Source: Candidatus Cacconaster stercorequi (GTDB lineage: Bacteria > Bacillota > Clostridia > Oscillospirales > Oscillospiraceae). From it: 38,378 nucleotides of DNA. Location of the stretch: NCBI GenBank assembly GCA_018064925.1, contig JAGHUH010000010.1:1-38378 (forward strand), given 5' to 3'. The position numbers and the translations under genes were made by a program. The notes below the pieces were generated by a model. It saw only the letters and a list, made by a program, of their open reading frames with translations, was not told the origin of the DNA and made no database searches. Within the stretch, counting starts at the first letter, position 1; each line of letters begins with the position of its first letter. Shown one piece after another: positions 16,883 to 26,227 of this stretch.

Positions 16883-17329
16883 ATGGACGAAATGACAATC
16901 AAAGAGAAGATGGTTGCTGCCCTGAATGAGCCGCCGGTACCGCAAAGCCTGGTGGAGCGGACCGCAGTGCGGGCACAGGCATTGGTTGCCGGACGGGAAG
17001 CAGAACACCGACTTCGTGAGGGGGATGTGCTTTCCGATGCCGAGCGCCTGTATCTGGCTGCGCAGAGCACCATTGGGCATCTGATGATGACGCGTGAGCC
17101 TCCGGAAAACGCGACAAATCGCGGGATGCTGCAGCAGTTAATGGAAAATGAAAAATTTCGCGTGTTGGCGGATTGTCCGCCGAATCGGTTTCTTGCTGAA
17201 CTAAATAATGGCACATTGCTCCGAAAGCTGAGCAGTCAAATGGCAGCAAAGAAGGAGAACGGTGTAATCACGGAGAAAACGCCTATCGGTCTCCATGCGG
17301 TCAGAAAGAAATCAAACCCGATTTTGTGA
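16883..17329 (+). CDS. Hypothetical soluble protein, partner of the ECF sigma gene
   Basis: 148 residues beginning three bases after the sigma-factor stop, with its ribosome site (TTAGGAGAC) inside the end of the sigma gene, so the pair is almost certainly one operon. The protein is acidic and basic in patches, mostly helical, with no membrane segment and no zinc-binding HxxxCxxC pattern of ZAS anti-sigma factors. Position suggests a regulator of the sigma factor, but the sequence itself does not show it. No family recognised. Confidence 0.75.
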   Translation: MDEMTIKEKMVAALNEPPVPQSLVERTAVRAQALVAGREAEHRLREGDVLSDAERLYLAAQSTIGHLMMTREPPENATNRGMLQQLMENEKFRVLADCPPNRFLAELNNGTLLRKLSSQMAAKKENGVITEKTPIGLHAVRKKSNPIL

Positions 17330-17439
17330 CATAGTGTGGCTTAAATCAGGAAAATCAAAGTGTCCATCATGCCGTGATCTGGCATAGGAATATATTGTAT
17401 GTAAAACGATATGAACATCAATAACTGGAGGAAAGAACA

Positions 17440-17832
17440 ATGAAAAAGACGAACTTTAACGGAAAGCGTATCTGTGCACAGGTTGTTACGGCACTTGTGT
17501 CCATGGTGATGGTGACCAGCACTGCTTTTGCTGCTGATTTTTCCAACGTGTATGTACCTATTGTGGAGTTGCTGAACAGCCTGCTGGGTCCCCTGCTGGC
17601 CATCGTCAGCGCCGTGGGCGGCCTGTATTGCGTGCTGCTGGGCGTGAAGTATGCCAAGGCAGAGGAGCCCCAGGAGCGTGAGAAGGCCAAGACCCATCTG
17701 AAGAACGCTATCATCGGTTTCGTGCTGATCTTTGTGCTGATTCTGGCAATGAACCTGATGCTGCCCATCATGAAGAACTGGGTCAATAAGTCCATCATCG
17801 CCAAGGGCGGCAGCGCTGTATTTACCAAGTAA
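17440..17832 (+). CDS. VirB2-like type IV secretion pilin
   Basis: A 130-residue exported protein. The signal peptide is long (1-31, cleavage near AFA-AD). The mature part has two hydrophobic helices (about 43-68 and 89-110) joined by a short, strongly charged loop (KYAKAEEPQEREKAKTHLK). This is the size and topology of VirB2/TrbC pilins and of the small two-helix subunits encoded before VirD4 and VirB6 in Gram-positive T4SS. CTGGAGGAAAG precedes the ATG. It heads the secretion cluster and is separated from the sigma pair by about 110 bases, so it could have its own promoter. The pilin call rests on topology and context, not on a unique motif. Confidence 0.75.
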   Translation: MKKTNFNGKRICAQVVTALVSMVMVTSTAFAADFSNVYVPIVELLNSLLGPLLAIVSAVGGLYCVLLGVKYAKAEEPQEREKAKTHLKNAIIGFVLIFVLILAMNLMLPIMKNWVNKSIIAKGGSAVFTK

Positions 17833-17917
17833 TTCGAATAGCGAACGCTGCAAATTCTTAAAGCACATAATGCGCACTTTGCGCACTCCGACAGTCCGGA
17901 AAAGGAGAATGGTTTAC

Positions 17918-20797
17918 ATGAACAGTTTTGTTAGTCAATTGAAAAATGGAACGAGGAGATTGTTAACCGTTCTCCTTGCCGGTCTGATGGCGCTGTCGTT
18001 GGTCCCCACGATCGCCATGGCAGGTGGCGCAGATGCCACCACAGGCACGACGAAGGATATCTATGTATGGAAACGCGTGAAGTCCCAGGCAGATCTGCCT
18101 ACGGACAAAGCGGATCATCCCGTACTGATTTGCTGGGGAAGCTGGTATCTGACCGGCAGCGGAAACGACGGCAGAACCAAGTACGACGGAACAAAATGGG
18201 ACAGTATTGACGGCACGGAATTCCCCACCGGTAACGAATATCCGATTCCGACAGATGATAATTGTGACCGCTTTTACACTGACAATCCCATGACAGACTG
18301 GAGAATCCAGTATGTCAGAAATGACTCGGACAACGCCAAGGCGCACCAGTACTTTATCAAATTCGGTGCAAATCAGTGTTATCATTTTGACGGCTACGAT
18401 GACTGGGATTGGAAGACGGGTACGCCAAAGGATTGCCGTGAAGAGCGATGGACCTTCATGACGAAGGAATTAAGTTGTAAGTATGCCAGCAAAATAGACA
18501 ATAAGACGCGTGTTGTGATCTTTTGCAATGTTTCCGGCCGTGATACGGGCTTTGAGTATACTGGCAATCATGCATTTGGATACTGCAATTCCACATACAA
18601 TTACGATGAGTTTGCGGTTTATATCGGTAAAAAAATTCAGGCCAATGTTATTGGCGGTAAAATCATTGAAAGAGGCCAGACACTGCATATATCCGGCGAT
18701 TATTACATCAGACAGGGCGAAACACTGACCATCTGCCCGGGTGGCACACTGGTGGTATCCGGTCATCTGTATAACAGCGGGAGCATTCAGAACAAGGGCA
18801 CCATTGTCATGAAGAAGGACGCCTGCATCACGAAGGGATTTGAATCCATGGGCAGTATGATCTGCAGCGGCTCTGAATTCAACATGGAAGATTACTATGG
18901 GAAGAAAGAAAAAGCGTGCGAGGATCAGCTGACTGACATTCAAAAAGAGAAAGCCACGGTGGATGAAGAGCAGAAGGCAGCAAAGGACATTTTGGATCAA
19001 GAAACTGCCAATGTGGCGGCATGCAAAAAGAACAACAGCACGGAACTGGATGTTCTGGAGGCAGTGGAGTCTAAAATTATCAAGCTAAATGAAGATTTTA
19101 CAGATCTACAGGAAGTCCTGGAGTATTATGAAAGCAACGGAGAGACTGATCTGGCCGGTGAAGCACAGATAGAATATCAGCAGTGCAAGGATGAATTGAC
19201 CAAATATGGTGATATCCGCGCGGTAATCACAGATGATGAGGAGACATTCCTTCAGGCAGCGGCAATAGGAGTGGATAAAAATGGCAATGCAAAAAAAGAT
19301 CCGAAAATAGAAGCGGAACTGAAGGAACGGTGGAAGACGGCAAAGGAAAGCTTCACGGAACTGAAAGAGAATAAGAAGCATATAAGTGTGGAAGATGTGC
19401 ATAGCGCATATGATGCGGTAACGGAAGCCGAGAAAAAGCTGGAAGATGCGCAGGCCAAGTTTAACGAGAAGGATGAGACACTCAAAGCGCTGGAGAACCA
19501 GATAAAAGAGCTAAAGGCCACTGAGGAGATGTACGAGGCCGCGAAAAAAAAGGCCGGATCTGTTATGCAGGGTGAGGGTGACCTGATTATGATGGGAGGT
19601 TCCCGTCTGGCGCTGGATGATGTCGCGGGCAACCTGCAGATAGACAATGGCGCCTGCATGGAGTGCGGTGGCTTGATTATCAGCCCCAACAGCATCGAAC
19701 TGTCGAATTCCGAACTTCACATTCGTAAAGGCGGCGTTTTGCTCAGTAGTTTTAAAATGGAACACAATCTGCTGATGCTGCAGGATCTGGCCGCAAAAAA
19801 ATTCGATGATGGCGTTGATCGCGATCAAGCCGATTCGTGGAAAGATTATTTCAACGGACTGCAGCCGGATTTGACGAAGGAAGCAGGCATCGTATTTGAT
19901 GAACAATCCCATGTTACGGTAGACGGTACCTATGTACAGGGCGGTGCCAAGAAGATTGGCATCGATGATATGACTCCGGTTCCGGTAGGTGGTAATACGC
20001 GCCTGAGTGCGGTCGGCAAAGCCGGTGAAAACGATTCTTCCACCGAGGATCGTATCCAGACATATGAAAATAGCATGATGCTGTCCAACGGGGCGCTGCG
20101 TACGGAGCGTGTCGACGGCAGCGCCATAGAAACGATATCGAACGGCGACGAGGTTACGCGTCAGACCACCTTCGGTGCTGACGGCAGTATCTCCCGCGGC
20201 TCCGTCAAAAATGCGGATGGGACAACCGCAATATACAGCAAAGCGAAAAATGCTTACTACACTGATTACTGGACGGTAGACGGAGTAAACTATGACCAGA
20301 ATAGTGACGGTATCAGTCCCAAAACCGTGTGGCAGTATGCTGATGGCGGCAAAGAAGTTATTGACCGCACCAAAAACATTGGCGAAATCTACATGGCAGA
20401 CGGAACGCTGCTTTGCACCTATACCATTGATACCGAGGAAACCAAAGCGGATGGTGAAACCGCTGTAAAGTGTGTCGGCTATACATATAAGTACAGCGAT
20501 CATACGGAAAAACGGGATGCCAACGGAAATATCCTCTCGGCTACTTATACGGATGGTGCCTTCAAGGGCGCATCCTATCAGTGCGAAGCGGCCTATTACA
20601 GTTCCAATAGTAATTGGAAAGCCGGTACATTGCTGTGGACGGTGACATCTGCAAAAGGTGTTCAGTTTACCTGTACGGCATACAAAAAAGGCTCGAATGA
20701 TGTGGTGGTCTCCTGCGGAGACAAGACATTCCACTATCAGTACGGCGATGCAGGAGCACCCTACCCGGCAAAATATGTCGGCAGGTCTTCCCTGTAA
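17918..20797 (+). CDS. Large secreted beta-solenoid protein with coiled-coil insert
   Basis: 959 residues with a signal peptide (RRLLTVLLAGLMALSLVPTIAMA, cut near 34-36). After a Trp/Tyr-rich N-terminal domain, residues about 240-325 are short repeated strands of beta-helix type (GTLVVSGHLYNSGSIQNKGT). They are interrupted at about 328-546 by a long charged coiled coil (DIQKEKATVDEEQKAAKDIL and onward), and the strands then resume (GEGDLIMMGGSRLALDD; NLQIDNGACMECGGLIIS). The C-terminal third has Tyr/Gly/Asp-rich YADG/TYTDGA strands. There is no LPXTG or membrane anchor. ATG 17918 is chosen by the AAAGGAG site ten bases upstream. It is probably a surface or exported component of the T4SS locus; function unknown. 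Confidence 0.75.
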   Translation: MNSFVSQLKNGTRRLLTVLLAGLMALSLVPTIAMAGGADATTGTTKDIYVWKRVKSQADLPTDKADHPVLICWGSWYLTGSGNDGRTKYDGTKWDSIDGTEFPTGNEYPIPTDDNCDRFYTDNPMTDWRIQYVRNDSDNAKAHQYFIKFGANQCYHFDGYDDWDWKTGTPKDCREERWTFMTKELSCKYASKIDNKTRVVIFCNVSGRDTGFEYTGNHAFGYCNSTYNYDEFAVYIGKKIQANVIGGKIIERGQTLHISGDYYIRQGETLTICPGGTLVVSGHLYNSGSIQNKGTIVMKKDACITKGFESMGSMICSGSEFNMEDYYGKKEKACEDQLTDIQKEKATVDEEQKAAKDILDQETANVAACKKNNSTELDVLEAVESKIIKLNEDFTDLQEVLEYYESNGETDLAGEAQIEYQQCKDELTKYGDIRAVITDDEETFLQAAAIGVDKNGNAKKDPKIEAELKERWKTAKESFTELKENKKHISVEDVHSAYDAVTEAEKKLEDAQAKFNEKDETLKALENQIKELKATEEMYEAAKKKAGSVMQGEGDLIMMGGSRLALDDVAGNLQIDNGACMECGGLIISPNSIELSNSELHIRKGGVLLSSFKMEHNLLMLQDLAAKKFDDGVDRDQADSWKDYFNGLQPDLTKEAGIVFDEQSHVTVDGTYVQGGAKKIGIDDMTPVPVGGNTRLSAVGKAGENDSSTEDRIQTYENSMMLSNGALRTERVDGSAIETISNGDEVTRQTTFGADGSISRGSVKNADGTTAIYSKAKNAYYTDYWTVDGVNYDQNSDGISPKTVWQYADGGKEVIDRTKNIGEIYMADGTLLCTYTIDTEETKADGETAVKCVGYTYKYSDHTEKRDANGNILSATYTDGAFKGASYQCEAAYYSSNSNWKAGTLLWTVTSAKGVQFTCTAYKKGSNDVVVSCGDKTFHYQYGDAGAPYPAKYVGRSSL

Positions 20798-20866
20798 AAG
20801 ACTGACAAGAAAATACCGTTTTTCTGACAAAAAGCGGTGTTGTATCGAAAGATTATAAGGAACCGT

Positions 20867-20906
20867 GTGCTGCGCTCTGAAATGGGATTTTTTTGGAGTG
20901 CAGCAC
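20867..20906 (+). promoter_or_regulatory. RNA hairpin covering an upstream ribosome site before virD4
   Basis: gtgctgcgctc (20867-20877) pairs with gagtgcagcac (20896-20906), 11 pairs with one G-T, around an 18-base loop ending in seven T. The 3' arm contains most of the GGAG (20895-20898) that would serve the ATG at 20907. The next start, GTG 20937, with its own AGGGAGG, stays free. The hairpin may limit translation from the upstream ATG or be a processing site. Confidence 0.55.
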
Positions 20907-20936
20907 ATGAGTGCATGGAAAAGGGAGGTCACGCGC

Positions 20937-22973
20937 GTGAAAAAAGGAAACCCCGCTCTCAAGGATAAGATGGGTGGCGCACTCGAAAAATTGGGAAAAG
21001 GACGATATACCCTTTATATTCTGCTGGGCATTGTGGCCTCCGGCGTTGTGGGATTCTTGCTGCGTAATGTTGTTTCCAGTATCGGCGATGTCGTGATGGG
21101 CAACGGCGTTTCTGTGGATTTCGGCGTTTTGCTGGATTGGCAGACCTGGCTGATCGGTTTGGTATTTGTGGGCATATTTGCCCTTGTCAGTGCAATCAGC
21201 AACGGTTTTCACTTCAGCGGCATGGGAGGAGCGTTATCCTCGAAGAAAAAAGCGGATGTCAATAGTGTGCTGGAGAACAGCCGCTTTATGACGGAAAAAG
21301 AACGCGATAAGTATTATAAGCCCCGTGTGTATGAGGATCTTGATGGACTGAAAAGTCATAAAGAGGACGGCGTTCCGGCTCGCGCTATTGTGGATAAAAA
21401 GGGCCAGCTCCAGATCAATTTTATCAACGGCGTCCATTCTCTGGTTGTCGGTTCTACCGGTTCCGGTAAGACGACCACATTTATTAACCCCATGATCCAA
21501 CTGCTTGCCGCCACAAGCTGCGGCAGCTCCATGATTATGACAGACCCCAAGGGCGAGCTGTTCGATCTGCATTCCCAGTATCTGAAGGATCGCGGATATG
21601 ATGTGCTGGTGATGGATCTGCGCGATACCTATTCCTCCTGCCGTTGGAATCCGTTGGACGCCATTTGGGATATGTATCAGGAGTTTCTGGACGCGGGTAA
21701 GGGCATTATTGCCCACCGCGACAATATGGCCGACTATCCGGATCTGAATCAGGTGGATGGTCTGGCCGAGCCGGATGCGGTATGGTGTGAGTGGCGCGGC
21801 AAGGCATATGCCGATTTGCAGCACTGCTATGATGATGCGGCATCCGCAAAGCAGAGAATTTACGATGAGATGTATGAAGATTTGAGCGATCTTATTTCGG
21901 GAATTTGCCCGATTACCAATGAAAAAGATCCGTTGTGGGAAAAAGGTGCGCGCTCCATCGTGATGGCGACCTGTCTTGCCATGCTGGAGGACAGCGAAGA
22001 TTCCCGTCTGGAAATGACAAAGGAAAAATTTAACTTCTTCAACCTCAATAAGATTTTAACCAACAGTGAAAATGAGTATCAGGCACTGAAGGATTATTTT
22101 GCCGGCAGAAGCGCGCTGTCGCAGGCGGTAACGCTGTCCCGGCAGGTGCTGGCGGCGGCTGATCAGACGCTGTCGAGCTATATGTCCATTACATTTGATA
22201 AGCTCTCGATTTTTAATGACCGTGGCATCTGCGGCCTGACATCTGCCACAGATATTCACGCCGAGCAGTTTGCCGAGAGACCGACGGCGCTGTTCTTGAA
22301 GATTCCTGATGAAAAGGACACGCGCCACGGTCTGGCATCATTGTTTGTGCTGAGTATCTATAAAGCGCTGATCAAGGTGGCATCCGCGCGGGATGATTTG
22401 TCCCTGCCGCGGAATGTGTACTTTATCATGGACGAGTTCGGTAATATGCCGAAGATCGAGAAATTTGATAAAATGATTACCGTTGGTCGTTCCCGTAAGA
22501 TCTGGTTTAACATGGTGGTTCAGAGCTACGCCCAGCTGAAAAATGTTTACGGCGAGGGCGTGGCGGAGGTCGTCAAATCCAACTGCGGCATGAAGATGTT
22601 CATCGGATCCAACGATATTGATACCTGCAAGGAATTCAGTGAGCTGTGCGGCAATAAGACAGTGCGAACGGTATCCACCTCCTCCAGTGTGGGCAGCCGT
22701 GAGGGCGATGTCAATGTGTCCAACCAGCTGCAGACCCGCCCGCTGATCTATCCCAGCGAGCTGCAGAAGCTGAACAACAAGGAATCTACCGGTAATGCGG
22801 TGATCGTTACTTTCGGCAATTATCCGCTGATGACCAAGTACACACCGTCGTATAAGTGTAAGTATTATCATTTCGGGCGCATGAACCTGGATGACATTCG
22901 TTCCCATGTGTTCCTTGCGGATAAAGTATTTTACGATATCAATGCACGCAATCGGCTTATTTTAGGCGAATAA
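20937..22973 (+). CDS. VirD4/TraG-type T4SS coupling ATPase
   Basis: 678 residues. Two N-terminal membrane helices (YTLYILLGIVASGVVGFLL; WLIGLVFVGIFALVSAIS) anchor a cytoplasmic ATPase. Walker A GSTGSGKT is at 172-179 and is followed by TDPKGELFDLHSQYLKDRGY, the family signature. Walker B is YFIMDEFGNMP, with Asp499-Glu500. The end carries SELQKLNNK and the usual C-terminal strands. VirD4 proteins recruit substrates to the secretion channel. GTG 20937 is preferred (AGGGAGG eight bases upstream); ATG 20907 would add ten residues but its site is in a hairpin. No relaxase gene lies in the window, so the cargo may be protein. Confidence 0.94.
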   Translation: MKKGNPALKDKMGGALEKLGKGRYTLYILLGIVASGVVGFLLRNVVSSIGDVVMGNGVSVDFGVLLDWQTWLIGLVFVGIFALVSAISNGFHFSGMGGALSSKKKADVNSVLENSRFMTEKERDKYYKPRVYEDLDGLKSHKEDGVPARAIVDKKGQLQINFINGVHSLVVGSTGSGKTTTFINPMIQLLAATSCGSSMIMTDPKGELFDLHSQYLKDRGYDVLVMDLRDTYSSCRWNPLDAIWDMYQEFLDAGKGIIAHRDNMADYPDLNQVDGLAEPDAVWCEWRGKAYADLQHCYDDAASAKQRIYDEMYEDLSDLISGICPITNEKDPLWEKGARSIVMATCLAMLEDSEDSRLEMTKEKFNFFNLNKILTNSENEYQALKDYFAGRSALSQAVTLSRQVLAAADQTLSSYMSITFDKLSIFNDRGICGLTSATDIHAEQFAERPTALFLKIPDEKDTRHGLASLFVLSIYKALIKVASARDDLSLPRNVYFIMDEFGNMPKIEKFDKMITVGRSRKIWFNMVVQSYAQLKNVYGEGVAEVVKSNCGMKMFIGSNDIDTCKEFSELCGNKTVRTVSTSSSVGSREGDVNVSNQLQTRPLIYPSELQKLNNKESTGNAVIVTFGNYPLMTKYTPSYKCKYYHFGRMNLDDIRSHVFLADKVFYDINARNRLILGE

Positions 22974-22996
22974 GCCATCGTTGAGGAGAAAGTATT

Positions 22997-23947
22997 GTGA
23001 AAAAAGTATTTTTTCTGACAATTACAGTATTGTTGCTGATGATGCAGATCACCGTGCCCGTATTTGGCGCAGAGATTGATATGAATTACGAGGGCGAGAT
23101 CGACAGCTTTACCGGCACACCGATTCATGAAAGCAGCAGCGAGATGGTTGCGGCGGAGCGTGTATCCGTTGATGAAAATACATATTATGATCGCACAAAT
23201 GGTGCGTTCGTCTATACGACTGCCAACGGTGCCGAGATCCTTTCAACGGCGGCAAGCGGTATGGTGACAACCAATGCGGTTCAGATCACTGTTCCGACCG
23301 GTGTGGCTACGGAGCTTTACCGCGACGGCAAGGTAGTGGATACCCCGAACCTGAGCAATATTTCTGAGCCGGGAAGCTATGTGCTGATTGTCAACAATAG
23401 TGGTCAGGTGGCACAAAAGATTCAGTTTACAATTGTGAATAGCGTTACAGGCGCGCTAAACGAATATATCATGCCTGATGGCTTTTCTGTTACCCAGGTC
23501 ATGCGGGGCGACGAGAGTGTGTCGTCCGGCGCATCAAAAGTCGATTTAAGCGAAGAGGGTACTTATACCATTACATATACCTGTCAGGCAACCGATATCT
23601 CGTATCAATTGAACATTACCGTGGATCACACACCGCCCAAGCTCGCTTTGGAGGCAGTGGTCAATGATGTGGCTAAGGGACCGGTGGACATCTCTGATCT
23701 GGAGCAGGGCGCAACCATTTCTATCCAATTGGATGGTGAAAAGATTGCCTATACCGATCAATTGACCCGCAGCGGCAGCTATGTGATTACGGTACAAGAT
23801 GAGGCGGGAAATGCCAATACATACAAGTTTGTGATACAGGTTTATTTGAATATCAGCAGTTTGGCTTTTTTTGCTGTAACCTCGGCTGTGGTTATCGGCG
23901 TAATCGTGTATCTTATTTACAAGAGAAAGCATTTAAGAACACGATGA
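22997..23947 (+). CDS. Exported one-TM protein with Ig-like extracellular part
   Basis: 316 residues, GTG start with TTGAGGAGAAAG upstream. It has a signal peptide (KKVFFLTITVLLLMMQITVPVFGA), an extracellular region of beta-sandwich character (strands such as GSYVLIVNNSGQ, GTYTITYTCQA, SGSYVITVQDEAGN; the last with DHTPPKL before it resembles bacterial Ig-like modules), then a single C-terminal membrane helix (SLAFFAVTSAVVIGVIVYLIY) and a basic tail KRKHLRTR. The topology is therefore type I, outside-facing. It lies between virD4 and the VirB6-like gene, a place where a channel accessory or surface component would fit. No named family recognised. Confidence 0.75.
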   Translation: MKKVFFLTITVLLLMMQITVPVFGAEIDMNYEGEIDSFTGTPIHESSSEMVAAERVSVDENTYYDRTNGAFVYTTANGAEILSTAASGMVTTNAVQITVPTGVATELYRDGKVVDTPNLSNISEPGSYVLIVNNSGQVAQKIQFTIVNSVTGALNEYIMPDGFSVTQVMRGDESVSSGASKVDLSEEGTYTITYTCQATDISYQLNITVDHTPPKLALEAVVNDVAKGPVDISDLEQGATISIQLDGEKIAYTDQLTRSGSYVITVQDEAGNANTYKFVIQVYLNISSLAFFAVTSAVVIGVIVYLIYKRKHLRTR

Positions 23948-23992
23948 GGTGCGAGAATTTGAACGAGGTCACCAAAATGGGGGATACATATC

Positions 23993-26164
23993 ATGGGAAT
24001 CATTGATAAAGCGATAAATGCAATTTCGGGTGTGGTGAGCAAAATCGGCGACTATGTCGGCGATGCGATTACTACTGCCATCAGCAATTTCATCGGAAAG
24101 ATTCTGTACTACATTACCAATGCGTTTATGTGGCTGGTATCGGTGATGCAGCAATTATTTGATGTGTTCTCCGGCTCTACAAAGGTAGAATACAGCGGTG
24201 ACCATATGTATTTGATCGATGTGTTCTTCCGGAATAAAAGTGTGACCAATGTGTATTGGGCAATTACTTTTCTGGGCATCGTCTTCGTCATGATGTTTAC
24301 GCTGATCTCTATTCTGCGTAAGAGCTTTGATTTGGGCGATAAGTTGCAAAACAAATCCATGGGCGGCATTTTGACGGCGACATTCAAAAGCATTTTTATT
24401 ATGCTGATCCTGAGCTTTGCCTTGAGTGCGGCATTAAATCTGACCAATCTGGCAATCAATCGAATCGGCTATGCCTTTGATAATGCGGATTCATTTTCCG
24501 AGCCGCAGGAGATCCATTTTACAGATGAACAGTATGCCACCATGGCACGCATTTATAGAACCATTGGCAATTACTCTCTGAACCCATCGTATAACAGCTC
24601 TTATAACTTGAATAGCTGCTATAACGATATTCGGCAGGATTTGTCCTATCTGGAGCAGCAGGGCGTATTTGACTTGGTGTATACGACGAAAGAGATCACA
24701 AAATCAGGCGAAGAGGCAGTTGTTGATACCTGGCAAAGCGCATTGCAGGAGCTCGTTTATGCGCAAGATCCTTCTGTGGAGTTGAGTCTGGATATCCGCC
24801 ATGATGAAGTATCCACATCGCTGCTGCATATTATGGATGTTTTAAAGAGCAATGCCAAATTCTATCCGCTGGAGAGCTATAAAAACACATATTCTGTGGC
24901 AAATGGTGTCAGCCTGGATCGCGTGCTGTTCCTTTCCGGTACAACCAGCGCCGCAATCAACAATAAGTATAATCAAAACCCCTATTTGACAGACGGATTG
25001 CGCGGTGCATTTTATACCGGCGACAAGAGCATTTACAGCTTTAGCGATGTCAAGAGCGCATTTGATATTGGCGTGACAGGCATCAGCTATCTGTTCATTT
25101 GGGTTCTGGCATATTTCACGCTCCGAAATTTGCTGCGCTGTATATTCAGCTGCATTCTGCGAATTTTCGGCATGATTTCTCTGTATATCGTTGCACCGTT
25201 GACGGTGGCATCCATGCCGTTGGATGACGGCGAGAAGTTTAAGCAGTGGATATTGAACATGGTCGTGCAGGGGCTCGGCGTTCTGGGCGTCATTATTCCC
25301 ATGCGTCTGATTATCCTCTTTGCACCCATTGTGTTAAGTCCCGATCTGGTTTTGTTTCAGTCGGTTTCCCTCAACTTTATTGCCAAGGTACTGCTGATTG
25401 TAGGCGGATTGGAAGCGGTAGAGGGCTTCAGCAACATCGTTACGGGTATCCTGACCAACAACAGTGCGATGACCGCGATGCATAGCCATGAAGCGGCCAA
25501 CCGTATGGGCGATATGGCATTTGACTGGGGTGTTGGCAAGACAAAGGCAGCGGGCCGCTTTGCTGGAAAGGTTGCCAGCGGCATTGGTACGGTAGCTTCT
25601 ACCGCAGCAGGACTTGCTTCTGATGCAACCGGTCTTACGGCGCTTGGCCAAAAGGTTGCCGGAGTGGCGCAAAGTGCATACAGCGGTCTGAAGAATTTCG
25701 GCAGCGCCATCCAGAATGGATGGAATGCTTTTGCCGAAGGCGGTGGACTTCCGGGCCTTGCCTATCATGCTGCCCGCAAATCGCCGAGCGATCAGGCCGT
25801 GCAGGCTGCCACCATTGGTGGTCTCAGCGGACAGGGAAACAATCCGGCGGCCGGTAACCTGCATAGCCAGACCGGCGGTATTGGCGATAACCTGCATGAC
25901 CAGATTGGCGGTACTGACGGTCAGTTAGGTAGCGTTGGCAGCATTGGCGGTACTGACGGTCAGTTAGGCAGCGTTGGTAGCATTGGCGGAAACCTTGGTG
26001 ACCAGACAGGTGGTATTACAGGCAGCAATCCAATCAATCAAAGCAACAGCAGCAGTCACTTGGGCAAGAGTGACTTTACTCCGAATATCGGAAACAACAC
26101 GAATGTACTGAAATCCCCGCCGCCTCCCCGCAGTTCAATGGGCGGTAAGGATAAGAAGTCATAA
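23993..26164 (+). CDS. VirB6/TrbL-like polytopic T4SS membrane protein
   Basis: 723 residues. It opens with an amphipathic stretch and a helix (GKILYYITNAFMWLVSVMQQLF), then YWAITFLGIVFVMMFTLISIL and FKSIFIMLILSFALSAALNL. A soluble domain of about 180 residues follows (about 165-345), then a second bundle of helices (SYLFIWVLAYFTLRNLL; SLYIVAPLTVAS; GVLGVIIPMRLIILFAPIVL; FIAKVLLIVGGLEAVEGF). The C-terminal 220 residues are Gly/Ala/Ser-rich and low in complexity, with a tandem repeat. This plan matches VirB6/TrbL inner-membrane channel proteins of Gram-positive T4SS, placed as usual just before virB4. The name is by topology and context. Confidence 0.82.
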   Translation: MGIIDKAINAISGVVSKIGDYVGDAITTAISNFIGKILYYITNAFMWLVSVMQQLFDVFSGSTKVEYSGDHMYLIDVFFRNKSVTNVYWAITFLGIVFVMMFTLISILRKSFDLGDKLQNKSMGGILTATFKSIFIMLILSFALSAALNLTNLAINRIGYAFDNADSFSEPQEIHFTDEQYATMARIYRTIGNYSLNPSYNSSYNLNSCYNDIRQDLSYLEQQGVFDLVYTTKEITKSGEEAVVDTWQSALQELVYAQDPSVELSLDIRHDEVSTSLLHIMDVLKSNAKFYPLESYKNTYSVANGVSLDRVLFLSGTTSAAINNKYNQNPYLTDGLRGAFYTGDKSIYSFSDVKSAFDIGVTGISYLFIWVLAYFTLRNLLRCIFSCILRIFGMISLYIVAPLTVASMPLDDGEKFKQWILNMVVQGLGVLGVIIPMRLIILFAPIVLSPDLVLFQSVSLNFIAKVLLIVGGLEAVEGFSNIVTGILTNNSAMTAMHSHEAANRMGDMAFDWGVGKTKAAGRFAGKVASGIGTVASTAAGLASDATGLTALGQKVAGVAQSAYSGLKNFGSAIQNGWNAFAEGGGLPGLAYHAARKSPSDQAVQAATIGGLSGQGNNPAAGNLHSQTGGIGDNLHDQIGGTDGQLGSVGSIGGTDGQLGSVGSIGGNLGDQTGGITGSNPINQSNSSSHLGKSDFTPNIGNNTNVLKSPPPPRSSMGGKDKKS
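25907..25984 (+). repeat. Two 39-bp tandem repeats in the VirB6-like gene
   Basis: Bases 25907-25945 and 25946-25984 are near-identical 39-mers, each encoding GGTDGQLGSVGSI; they differ at only two or three silent bases. Weaker related GG-D-Q units flank them (TGGIGDNLHDQI before, GGNLGDQTGGI after). The unit keeps the reading frame, so copy number can vary without breaking the protein. Confidence 0.85.
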
Positions 26165-26227
26165 GATGATCCTGAGAAATAGGATCAGAGGTCCAATAAT
26201 TTTCTTTGAGTAAGGCGGTGTACCTAA

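Noticed and set aside
19511-20962. 483-codon minus-strand open frame
   Set aside because: Antisense to the secreted solenoid protein, with no ribosome site and a repetitive composition that mirrors the sense gene.
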